Of a DNA stretch of 52,669 nt, positions 18,296 to 25,354 are shown in pieces. Made by a program: the position numbers and the translations under genes. How positions within the stretch are numbered: position 1 is the first letter of the stretch; each line of letters starts with the position of its first letter. The notes under the pieces were generated by a model. That model made no database searches. It was given only the letters and a program-made list of their open reading frames with translations, and was not told where the DNA came from. Source of the stretch: DASRIA01 sp035650255 (GTDB lineage Bacteria; Actinomycetota; Thermoleophilia; Solirubrobacterales; JBBDJG01); assembly GCA_035650255.1 (NCBI GenBank), contig DASRIA010000073.1:1-52669 (forward strand), in the 5' to 3' direction.

Positions 18296-19012
18296 ATGAC
18301 GGCCTCCAGAGGCGGGCAAAGGCCGCGTGCCCAGCGGAGTTCTCGCGACAGACCGCGGGAACGGGCAGCGGGACGCACCGCGTACGAGATGCGCGCGAAC
18401 GTCCGGGAACGCCTGATCGAGTCGCGCCTCACGCCCAACTCGATCTCCATGACGGGGCTGGTGCTGAACGTCGTGGCGGCCGTGCTCGTCACCCAGCGCC
18501 TGTTCTTCCTGGCTGGAATCGCGTTCATCGTCGGGAGCCTGATGGACACGCTCGACGGGCGCTACTCGCGGATGTCGGGCAAGGGCACGCTGTTCGGGGC
18601 GTTTCTCGACTCGACGCTGGACCGCATCGAGGAAGGCGTGGTGCTCGTCACCGTGGCGGCGTATTTCGCCTCCCGCGGGGACGAGTTTGCCGTGGCCGCC
18701 GTGGTCGTGGTGGTGCTGATGTCGCTGATGGTGAGCTACACCCGGGCGCGTGCGGAGGCCCTGGGTGTCGAGTGCAAGGTAGGATTGGCAACCCGCCCGG
18801 TGCGGGTAGTCCTGCTGGCAGGCGGCCTGCTTTTCGCCAAGGGAGCCGGGCTCGGCGATTTCGAGCTCCTGGCGCCCGCGATCTACGTGATGGCAGGGCT
18901 GACGACGTTCACCGTCGGCCAGCGGATCTGGCATGTTCGCAAGCAGCTTGCGGGCGAGCAGGCGGAAGCCGGTGAAGTAACCGGCGACGCGTCTCAAGGT
19001 AAGGAGACGTGA
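18296..19012 (+). CDS. CDP-alcohol phosphatidyltransferase, probable phosphatidylinositol-phosphate synthase
   Basis: A 238-residue membrane enzyme transferring a phosphatidyl group from CDP-diacylglycerol to an alcohol. The family motif D-x2-DG-x2-AR-x8-G-x3-D-x3-D is present as DTLDGRYSRMSGKGT then GAFLDSTLD, with Ser in place of the Ala before Arg. About five membrane helices follow RLTPNSISMTGLVLN. Because inositol-3-phosphate synthase is the next gene, inositol phosphate is the likely acceptor, as in actinobacterial PgsA1; this rests on context. The first 31 residues are basic and low-complexity; ATG 18389 is an alternative start nearer to family length. Confidence 0.85.
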   Translation: MTASRGGQRPRAQRSSRDRPRERAAGRTAYEMRANVRERLIESRLTPNSISMTGLVLNVVAAVLVTQRLFFLAGIAFIVGSLMDTLDGRYSRMSGKGTLFGAFLDSTLDRIEEGVVLVTVAAYFASRGDEFAVAAVVVVVLMSLMVSYTRARAEALGVECKVGLATRPVRVVLLAGGLLFAKGAGLGDFELLAPAIYVMAGLTTFTVGQRIWHVRKQLAGEQAEAGEVTGDASQGKET

Positions 19013-19070
19013 GAAACCTCCGGGAAAGCCCCCCTTTCTCCGGTTCGGACCCCCACAGGAGGCTTGATAG

Positions 19071-20252
19071 ATGAGCAAGCAGAACGGCTCGACCAACGGC
19101 TCGGGCAACGGCGCTGTCGATCACGGGGACGAGGTTCGCGTAGCGATCGTCGGTGTCGGCAACTGCGCCTCGTCTTTCATACAGGGCGTCGAGTACTACA
19201 AGGACGCCGACCCGGCCGAATCCGTCCCGGGTCTCATGCACGTGGACCTCGGCGGCTATCACGTCCGCGACATCAAGTTCACGGCCGCGTTCGACATCGA
19301 CGTCGACAAGGTGGGCAAGGACCTCTCGGAAGCAATCTGGCGCGGCCAGAACAACACGCTGAAGTTCAGCGACGTGCCGCACCTCGGCGTGCCGGTGCAT
19401 CGCGGCATGACGCACGACGGTCTCGGCAAGTACCTCAAGGAGAAGATCCAGAAGGCGCCGGGTGAGACCGCCGACATCGTCAGCATCCTGCGCGAGACGA
19501 AGACCGACGTCCTCGTGTCGTACCTGCCCGTCGGGTCTGAGGAAGCCACCAAGTGGTACGTCGAGCAGGCGCTCGCCGCCGGCTGTGGGTTCGTGAACTG
19601 CATCCCGGTGTTCATCGCGCGCGAGCCGTACTGGAACAAGCGCTTCAAGAAGGCCGGCCTCCCGATCATCGGCGACGACATCAAGTCGCAGGTCGGCGCG
19701 ACGATCGTGCACCGCACGCTCGCGCGGCTGTTCGGAGAGCGCGGCGTGCAGATGCAGCGCACCAGCCAGCTGAACGTGGGCGGCAACATGGACTTCTACA
19801 ACATGCTCGAACGCGAGCGCCTGGAGTCGAAGAAGATCTCCAAGACGAATGCCGTCACGTCGATTCTCGACCACGAGCTACCGGCCGACGACGTGTACAT
19901 CGGTCCCTCGGACTACGTGCCGTGGCTGACGGACCGCAAGTGGGCCCACATCCGGATCGAGGGCGAGTCGTTCGGCGGCGTGCCGCTGAACATGGAGTTG
20001 AAGCTCGAGGTGTGGGACTCGCCCAACTCGGCCGGCATCGTGATCGACGCCGTGCGCCTCTGCAAGCTGGCCCTGGACAAGGGCATCGGCGGCGCGCTCG
20101 TCGAACCGTCCAGCTACCTGATGAAGTCACCCCCGAAGCAGGTGCCGGACCCGGTGGCGCACGACCTGACCGAGAAGTTCATCGCGGAGAACGCGCGCAC
20201 GAAGGTGACGGCGGTCGCCGAGAAGAGCAAGAAGGCCAAGGTCAAGAGCTAG
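19071..20252 (+). CDS. ino1: Inositol-3-phosphate synthase
   Basis: MIPS converts glucose 6-phosphate to 1L-myo-inositol 3-phosphate with bound NAD. The 393-residue protein is the short actinobacterial type. It has the NAD site VAIVGVGNCASSFIQG, then VSYLPVGSEEATKWY, GDDIKSQVGATIVHR, TSQLNVGGNMDF, and the active-site lysine segment IEGESFGGVPLNMELKLEV (18-19 residues). The N-terminal 20 residues are Gly/Asn/Ser-rich and the tail is Lys-rich. AGGAGG 8 nt before the ATG gives a strong ribosome-binding site. It supplies the head group for the preceding phosphatidyltransferase. Confidence 0.95.
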   Translation: MSKQNGSTNGSGNGAVDHGDEVRVAIVGVGNCASSFIQGVEYYKDADPAESVPGLMHVDLGGYHVRDIKFTAAFDIDVDKVGKDLSEAIWRGQNNTLKFSDVPHLGVPVHRGMTHDGLGKYLKEKIQKAPGETADIVSILRETKTDVLVSYLPVGSEEATKWYVEQALAAGCGFVNCIPVFIAREPYWNKRFKKAGLPIIGDDIKSQVGATIVHRTLARLFGERGVQMQRTSQLNVGGNMDFYNMLERERLESKKISKTNAVTSILDHELPADDVYIGPSDYVPWLTDRKWAHIRIEGESFGGVPLNMELKLEVWDSPNSAGIVIDAVRLCKLALDKGIGGALVEPSSYLMKSPPKQVPDPVAHDLTEKFIAENARTKVTAVAEKSKKAKVKS

Positions 20253-20282
20253 CGGTTCACCCGGCTTCCGGGCCCGGCCACG

Positions 20283-20288
20283 TAACAT
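20283..20288 (+). promoter_or_regulatory. Candidate -10 box for the leaderless GT4-PHP gene
   Basis: TAACAT lies 8 nt before the GTG at 20297, in the short spacer after ino1. No Shine-Dalgarno precedes that GTG. Confidence 0.45.
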
Positions 20289-20296
20289 CCGCGCCC

Positions 20297-22195
20297 GTGT
20301 CCCCACTCGACGGCTCGCGGCCGGAATGGCCGCTCGCGATCGCGCAGGTGACTCCCTATCCGTGGGGAGCGCACCGCGAGGTGAACGAGTACGTCGAGTT
20401 GCTGTCACACGGGCTCGCAAAGCGCGGCCACAGCGTGCTGGTGATCGCCGCCAGCGGATCGCGGGCGCAGGTCCGTGAGTCCCGGCGGCTGATCCGGGCG
20501 GCATCTTCCGAGCGGCCGGGCTCGCTGTTCGCCCCGGGTGAGGTGCGGGTGCTCGCCCCGATGCAGACCATCGCCACGCCGGCGCGCCGCGGGGGGCGCG
20601 TCTCGCTGCCGCTCGATGCGAGCCGCGCGATCGACACGCTGCTCGAGCGCGCGCCGCTCGACATCGTGCACGTGCACGAGCCGTTTGCGCCCAGCGCCTC
20701 GGCCGCCGCCCTGCGGCACTCCCGTGCCCTGAATGTGGGCAGCTTCCACTCGCCCACCGAGCGCGTGCTGTCCACCCAGGTCGCGCGCCGTTTCATCGAG
20801 CTGTTCTTCGGGCGCCTGGACGCGCGCCTCGCCACCTTCGACGTCACGCGCACCTTGATTTCGAACTTCTTCCCCGGCGACTACGAGGTCGTGCCGCCGG
20901 GCGTCGATCTGGAACGGTTCAGCCCGGGCGCCCGCGAGCGCGACGGCACGCACATCGTGTTCGTCGCGACGGAGGAGCGCGCCGCCCTGCGTCTCTTCTT
21001 GCGCGGCCTGCGCCGTGTCCCGGTCGAGCGCCCGTGGCGCGCGACGGTGTGGTCGCCGCGCTCCGCGGACGCGCCCGCGCGCCTCGCCGGCGTCCTGCGC
21101 GACCGTGTGCGCCTGTCGGGCCCGCGCCAGGAGTCGCTCGAGTCGCTGCTCGCCCGCGCCGACGTCCTGTGCGCGGCGTCGACCGGCGTCGCCCCGGCGG
21201 CGATGCTGGTGCGAAAGGGAATCGCGGCCGGTGCCGTCCCGCTGGCGGCGCGCATCCCCGTCTACGAAGAGGCGCTCGGCGACGGTGACCTCGGCCTGCT
21301 GTTCGAGCCCGGCGATGCCGAGGTGCTGACCGAGCAGCTCACGCGCCTGATCGCGGACCCGTCGCTGCGGGAGAACCTCCGCCGCAAGTGCGAGCAGCAG
21401 CGGCCGCAGCTGGGCTGGGACGGGATCGTCGACAAGGTCGAGGACGTCTACCGGCGCGTCACGGCGCGCCGGCATCCGGCGACGGGCAAGCCGGCCCTGC
21501 GCAAGCGGCTCGCCAACCGGGGCTTCATCTTCTGCGACCTGCACATGCACACAGACCACTCGCCCGACTGCGCGACGCCCGTCGATGTCCTGCTCGACAC
21601 CGCGAAGCGGCGCGGCCTCGGAGCGATCGCGATCACCGATCACAACGAGATCTCCGGCGCGCACGAGGCGCGCGAGCGGGCCAACGGCATCAAGGTGATC
21701 GTCTCCGAGGAGGTCAAGACCGCCCACGAGGGGGAGGTGATCGGGCTCTTCATCGAGGAGAAGATCCCCCGCGGCATGTCGCTCCGCGAGACGATCGACG
21801 CAATCCACGCACAGGGGGGACTGGCCTACGTGCCGCACCCGTTCGACCGCATGCACTCGGTGCCGGACTACGAGCACCTGCTGAAGGTGGTCGAGGACAT
21901 CGACGTGCTGGAGGTCTTCAACGCCCGGGTGATCGCGCGCGGCTTCAACGAGGAGGCACAGCGGTTCGCCGACAAGTACCGGGTCGTGGCAGGGGCCGGC
22001 TCCGACAGCCACGTCGCCCAAGGCCTCGGCACGGTGAAGATCAGGATGCGCGACTTCGACGGCGCCGAGGAGTTCTTCGAGAGCCTGCGCGACGCCGACA
22101 TCCTGCACAAGCGCAAGAGCCTGATCTACCTCCAGAGCCTGAAGTTCATCCAGACGAACGTGCGCCCGAAGTCACGTCCTGCCACCCGCCCGTGA
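20297..22195 (+). CDS. GT4 glycosyltransferase fused to a C-terminal PHP phosphoesterase domain
   Basis: A 632-residue two-domain protein. Residues 1-390 are a GT-B fold family 4 glycosyltransferase: N-terminal QVTPYPWGAHREVNEY, DIVHVHEPFAPSA, GSFHSPTERVL, VVPPGVDLERFSPG, and the nucleotide-sugar region ending in LLFEPGDAEVL. Residues 408-632 are a PHP domain with CDLHMHTDHS (metal His pair near 416-418), ITDHNE (448-450), SEEVKT, YVPHPFD and AGSDSH (near 569). All principal PHP metal ligands appear present, so phosphoesterase activity is plausible. The start is GTG 20297 after a TAACAT box. Directly downstream of ino1, the GT may glycosylate an inositol lipid, as PimA-type enzymes do; this is inferred from context. 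Confidence 0.85.
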   Translation: MSPLDGSRPEWPLAIAQVTPYPWGAHREVNEYVELLSHGLAKRGHSVLVIAASGSRAQVRESRRLIRAASSERPGSLFAPGEVRVLAPMQTIATPARRGGRVSLPLDASRAIDTLLERAPLDIVHVHEPFAPSASAAALRHSRALNVGSFHSPTERVLSTQVARRFIELFFGRLDARLATFDVTRTLISNFFPGDYEVVPPGVDLERFSPGARERDGTHIVFVATEERAALRLFLRGLRRVPVERPWRATVWSPRSADAPARLAGVLRDRVRLSGPRQESLESLLARADVLCAASTGVAPAAMLVRKGIAAGAVPLAARIPVYEEALGDGDLGLLFEPGDAEVLTEQLTRLIADPSLRENLRRKCEQQRPQLGWDGIVDKVEDVYRRVTARRHPATGKPALRKRLANRGFIFCDLHMHTDHSPDCATPVDVLLDTAKRRGLGAIAITDHNEISGAHEARERANGIKVIVSEEVKTAHEGEVIGLFIEEKIPRGMSLRETIDAIHAQGGLAYVPHPFDRMHSVPDYEHLLKVVEDIDVLEVFNARVIARGFNEEAQRFADKYRVVAGAGSDSHVAQGLGTVKIRMRDFDGAEEFFESLRDADILHKRKSLIYLQSLKFIQTNVRPKSRPATRP

Positions 22196-22226
22196 CTGAA
22201 CGAAGCCGCCCATAAGGCAACGTCTG

Positions 22227-22880
22227 ATGCAGCCAAGAGGACACGGTTCGGACCCGTCTAACTTCCCGGGCCAGATGCCGGCGACGGATGACGAGATACG
22301 AGAGAAGTACCTGGAGCGCGCGATCCGTGAGCTCAACCGGCTGACACACGACCTCCAGGAATGCGAGCTCTGCCCCCGCGGCGGCCTGATGCCGGTGCTC
22401 GGGTCGGGTCATCCGCAGGGCGACGTGTTCCTGCTGAAGCACTCGCCCTCGACCGCGGAGGTCGAGGAGGGCGTGGCGTTCTACGGCCGCGCCGGCGGTG
22501 CCCTGATGAAGAGCTTCAAGCGGCTCGGGATCGACCCCCTCACCGTGTACGGCACGCTGTGCGTGAAGTGCCCGGTCGCGGATCCCGACCAGGCGGCCGA
22601 GGAATGTGTCGGGCGGCTGGCCGAGGAGATCGCCGTGGTGCAGCCGCGCATCGTGGTCGTGATGGGCGACCGCGCGCTCGCGACGCTGAACGATCTCGCG
22701 CTCCCCCTGGCGCGCCGGATCGAGCCGCGGCTCGGCAAGGTGCAGCAACTGACGCCGACCGTGGAAGCGCTTTACGTGCCCGACATCGACCGGGCGCTCG
22801 ACGAGGAAAGCGCGAAGCGGGAGTTCTGGCGCGCGTTCCGCTCGCTCGGCGAGTGGTACGCGGACACGCCTCCGTACTAG
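22227..22880 (+). CDS. Uracil-DNA glycosylase-superfamily Fe-S protein, divergent active site
   Basis: A 217-residue protein with the layout of iron-sulfur (family 4/5-like) uracil-DNA glycosylases: ECELCPRGG (C46, C49), VAFYGRAGGALMKSF matching the GRAG segment, VKCPVADPDQAAEEC (C115, C127) and QPRIVVVMGDRALATL. The four cysteines fit a [4Fe-4S] site. However the catalytic motif that normally reads GE-x-PG reads KHSPS, and the C-terminal His motif (HPS-type) is replaced by VPDID. It may therefore be a non-canonical or inactive member. It is co-directional with and 31 nt after the GT4-PHP gene. The ATG start at 22227 has no strong Shine-Dalgarno. Confidence 0.75.
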   Translation: MQPRGHGSDPSNFPGQMPATDDEIREKYLERAIRELNRLTHDLQECELCPRGGLMPVLGSGHPQGDVFLLKHSPSTAEVEEGVAFYGRAGGALMKSFKRLGIDPLTVYGTLCVKCPVADPDQAAEECVGRLAEEIAVVQPRIVVVMGDRALATLNDLALPLARRIEPRLGKVQQLTPTVEALYVPDIDRALDEESAKREFWRAFRSLGEWYADTPPY

Positions 22881-22884
22881 CGGC

Positions 22885-22913
22885 GTGCTCCTGCGGCCAT
22901 GCCGGCCGAGCAC
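22885..22913. terminator. Bidirectional terminator-like hairpin
   Basis: Perfect outer arms GTGCTC / GAGCAC enclose a second GGCC / GGCC pairing. It fills the 38-bp gap between the convergent UDG-like and DUF2332 genes. There is no T-run on either strand. Confidence 0.5.
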
Positions 22914-22918
22914 GTTCC

Positions 22919-23971
22919 CTATCCCAGGAACCTGACCGGCGGGCCATGGAAGGTCGCGCGCGCCAGCACGCGCGACTCGGCGCCCGGCCAGGTCGTGAGG
23001 CGCACGTCGGCCTGCTCGGCGCCGGCCTCCATGCTGAGCCAGGCGAGCGGAGAATCGGCCGTGGCCGCCGCACCCGCAGTTTCGATCGTGCGCTTCAGGT
23101 CGGCGATGCCTTCCTCCCCCAGGTAGGGCAGCACCACGGAGTGGAATACGACCGTCGCGACGCCGGGGCGCGGCTCGGCGAAGCGCTCCTCCAGCCACTC
23201 GACCGCGCCGGCCCGGTCGATCTGCACCGGCAGCGCGGCCGCCACCTCGAGGGCGCCCCGCAGCTGCTCGAAGCGCTTTACCTGGTCGGGCCAGACATAG
23301 GACATCAGCGTGAGCTGGTGGGAGCGCTTGCCGGCGTCCAGCGGAGCGGGATCGCAGCCGCGCCGCGCCACGACCTCCGGCTCGACGTCGAACGGGGGAG
23401 CACCCTCCGAGAACGCTGGCTCGAAGCGCACGGCTGAGCGCGGGTCGCCCCATGAGGCGCCGGGCGCCGTGTAGAAGTACCGGTCCCAGCGCAGGTTCAG
23501 CCCCGCGCTGGCGCCGATCTCGAGCAGCTGCAACGGCAAGCCGGTCTGGTGCGCCACCTCGAGGAAGCCGCCCATCAGGCCGGCCGAGCGGCCCGGCTCG
23601 TTCGTCTGCACCGGGTTTCCGGCCAGCGCGGCAACCTCGTCGCGCTGCTGCGCGAGCAGGTCGACGAACGCGCGCGGCGCGCCAGCGGCGACGACTCCGC
23701 CCGCCGACGGGTAGAAGGCGGCCAGACCCGCTGCCCGTCCCTCCAGAACCAGCCTGTGCACGGCTCCCATCAGCCGCAACGCCTGGGCGCCGGGCAGCAG
23801 GCCGTCCGCCCCCGGGTCGTCCCCGGCCAGGACCTCCCACACGGGACCACCGCGCTCGATGTCCGCGGCGGCTTGGTTCAGCAGGTCCTCGTAGAGCGGC
23901 GAGCCGAGCTTCCCGCACCACCCTGCCTGCCAGCGGAACCGCTCCGCGACTTCCGCCTGCCGCCCTTTCAT
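22919..23971 (-). CDS. DUF2332 family protein
   Basis: A soluble protein of about 350 residues belonging to DUF2332, of unknown function and common in actinobacteria and alphaproteobacteria. Landmarks are ERFRWQAGWCGKLGSPLYEDLL, FYPSAGG (the hallmark tyrosine-proline), TNEPGRSAGLMGGF, LLEIGASAGLNLRWDRY, and the C-terminal VVFHSVVLPYLG. The GASAGLNL segment resembles a Rossmann-like methyltransferase loop, but I would not assign activity. I prefer the ATG at 23971, which starts at the family N-terminus and has TAGCAT 8 nt upstream; the frame stays open to 24088. Confidence 0.82.
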   Translation of the reverse strand: MKGRQAEVAERFRWQAGWCGKLGSPLYEDLLNQAAADIERGGPVWEVLAGDDPGADGLLPGAQALRLMGAVHRLVLEGRAAGLAAFYPSAGGVVAAGAPRAFVDLLAQQRDEVAALAGNPVQTNEPGRSAGLMGGFLEVAHQTGLPLQLLEIGASAGLNLRWDRYFYTAPGASWGDPRSAVRFEPAFSEGAPPFDVEPEVVARRGCDPAPLDAGKRSHQLTLMSYVWPDQVKRFEQLRGALEVAAALPVQIDRAGAVEWLEERFAEPRPGVATVVFHSVVLPYLGEEGIADLKRTIETAGAAATADSPLAWLSMEAGAEQADVRLTTWPGAESRVLARATFHGPPVRFLG

Positions 23972-23979
23972 CGCGGCCG

Positions 23980-23985
23980 ATGCTA
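23980..23985 (-). promoter_or_regulatory. Candidate -10 box for leaderless DUF2332 gene
   Basis: TAGCAT on the minus strand, 8 nt before the ATG at 23971. It coincides with the start predicted from protein family length. Confidence 0.45.
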
Positions 23986-24152
23986 GCGCGGCGTTTGATC
24001 CCCAATCCACGCACTCACGGATGACGCTGCGAACCTTCGCTGGACCGGCGTCCTCGGGTTCGCCGGGGCCCACCGGCATGGGCTTCACCCTGCGTCCTCG
24101 CCCAGCTCGGTTCTCGCGCCACCGCGGGCACGCGGATTCGGAATCAAACGCC

Positions 24153-24158
24153 TAGACT
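24153..24158 (+). promoter_or_regulatory. Candidate -10 box for the 59-residue zinc-ribbon protein
   Basis: TAGACT lies 8 nt before the GTG at 24167; no Shine-Dalgarno is present. Confidence 0.4.
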
Positions 24159-24166
24159 GACCGCCC

Positions 24167-24346
24167 GTGGATCTCGAAGAGAACGTCGGAGTCGACGCTG
24201 CCGTCAAGGAGCGCTGTGAGTCGTGCGGGGCACGACTCACAGCTGATGAGATCCAGGCCGCGCTCGAAGGCGCGAGCGACTCCTTTCTCTGCGCCCGGTG
24301 CGCTGCCGAGCAGGTACCGGTCGCAGAGGAGCCCGAAGCGCCCTAA
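24167..24346 (+). CDS. 59-residue zinc-ribbon-like protein
   Basis: A short reading frame from GTG 24167 to TAA 24346 encodes 59 residues with two CxxC knuckles, RCESCGARL and FLCARCAAEQ, separated by an acidic helix-forming stretch, and ends in a Glu/Pro/Ala-rich tail. The paired CxxC motifs and start context (TAGACT-N8-GTG) argue that it is real. It is tail-to-tail with the RTX-repeat gene and the two stop codons overlap. Function is unknown; a DksA/TraR-like or transcription-associated ribbon is possible. Confidence 0.6.
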   Translation: MDLEENVGVDAAVKERCESCGARLTADEIQAALEGASDSFLCARCAAEQVPVAEEPEAP

Positions 24347-25197
24347 CGGCGGCGCGACACCCGCTCCACCGACCGCACGCGGTCGCCCTTGTTGACGCTC
24401 GCGCGATCACGCCCGCGCCCGCCGTTCACGATGTCGCTGTTGCGCCTCGCGACGGTGACCTTCGCGCCGCCACGGTCGACGAACCTGTCGCGGCCGGTGT
24501 TGCCGTACAGGCGGTCACGCCCGCTGTTGCCGTGGAGCTCGTCGTTGCCGGATCCACCGGTGGCGCGGTCGTTGCCCTTGCCGGCCAGGATCAGGTCGTT
24601 GCCTCCGCGTCCCGAGACCCGGTCGTTGCCGCCCAGGCCGCAGATCACGTCGCGGCCCTTCGTGCCGACGATCTTGTCGCGCTTGTTGGTGCCGACGATC
24701 GTGCACCGCGTGCGCTTGCGCGTCTTCGAAGAGGCCGAGACGATGCCTCCGGTCGTGGGGTTGACGTAGACGGCAGCGGGTAGCGTGAACGGGATGCTGC
24801 TGCTGGCGATGGTGCCGACCGGCGTCTCGGCGACGAACTGGACGTTGTAGCTCTCGCCCGGTTCGAGGTCGAGCAGGTCCTCGATCACCTCGGTCGGCTG
24901 CAGGCCGGCCGCGACGGTGAGGTTCCCCGTGCGCTGGTTCAGCACCGAGCCCTCGCCGTACCGCAGGTACACGTTCGTCGCGAGGTTGGCGGTGTCCAGG
25001 ATGCCTCGCACCCGCACTGTGCTCGGTCCGAGCACCTCGACGTCACCGGCGCGGATCGAGGGAAGGGCGACGGTCCCGCCCTGGTCGAGGACGGCGGCGT
25101 CGGCCTGGGCCGCCGTCGGTGCGAGACATGCGATCACAGATGCGACTGTGGCGAGCTTGCGGGCACGGCGATGCCGGACCCCGGAACTGCTGGCCAT
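24343..25197 (-). CDS. Secreted protein with RTX-type (hemolysin-like) calcium-binding repeats
   Basis: A 284-residue protein with an N-terminal signal peptide (basic RHRRARKL, hydrophobic core ATVASVIACLA, AQA/ADA-type cleavage site near 31-34). A beta-rich domain covers about 40-145 (one fibronectin III-like segment with LEPGESYNVQFVAET). RTX nonapeptides GGNDRVSGRGGNDLILAG and similar follow at 168-265, ended by a basic tail. The start is ATG 25197 with AAGGAGG 8 nt upstream; the open frame further upstream is not coding-like. Calcium-dependent folding outside the cell is expected. No dedicated type I secretion genes are nearby, and the signal peptide suggests Sec export. Confidence 0.82.
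   Translation of the reverse strand: MASSSGVRHRRARKLATVASVIACLAPTAAQADAAVLDQGGTVALPSIRAGDVEVLGPSTVRVRGILDTANLATNVYLRYGEGSVLNQRTGNLTVAAGLQPTEVIEDLLDLEPGESYNVQFVAETPVGTIASSSIPFTLPAAVYVNPTTGGIVSASSKTRKRTRCTIVGTNKRDKIVGTKGRDVICGLGGNDRVSGRGGNDLILAGKGNDRATGGSGNDELHGNSGRDRLYGNTGRDRFVDRGGAKVTVARRNSDIVNGGRGRDRASVNKGDRVRSVERVSRRR
24403..24696 (-). repeat. RTX nonapeptide-coding repeat region
   Basis: About ten degenerate 27-nt units encode GGxGxD-type nonapeptides (for example GLGGNDRVS, GRGGNDLIL, GKGNDRATG, GSGNDELHG, NSGRDRLYG). Later units replace the Asn-Asp core with Arg-Asp, which suggests decay of calcium-binding capacity towards the C-terminus. Confidence 0.75.
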
Positions 25198-25308
25198 GAA
25201 GAGAACCTCCTTATAGGTGATGCCTGTCGCGGAACGTCCGTGTCCCGCGAGGGTGTCGGTGTGACGCGTGCGGCGGTTGCTTCGTGAATCGCGCCTCACT
25301 CGTTGTGC

Positions 25309-25324
25309 GGGGGAGTATGCCCCC
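25309..25324 (-). terminator. Hairpin downstream of the LLM oxidoreductase gene
   Basis: Inverted repeat GGGGG / CCCCC around AGTATG, about 30 nt beyond the LLM gene stop on the minus strand. It lies in the 157-bp gap that also holds the RTX gene upstream region. No U-tract follows. Confidence 0.4.
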
Positions 25325-25354
25325 GGCGCATCGGCCCGATTCTCCGATAACCGT

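Noticed and set aside
19553..20296. N-terminal extension of the GT4-PHP protein back into ino1
   Set aside because: The extra 248 codons lie in another frame over conserved ino1 sequence; the GTG at 20297 begins at the family N-terminus and has a TAACAT box.
24403..24696. CRISPR-like periodic repeat
   Set aside because: The 27-nt periodicity is degenerate and in frame, encoding RTX nonapeptides; there are no constant repeats with unique spacers.
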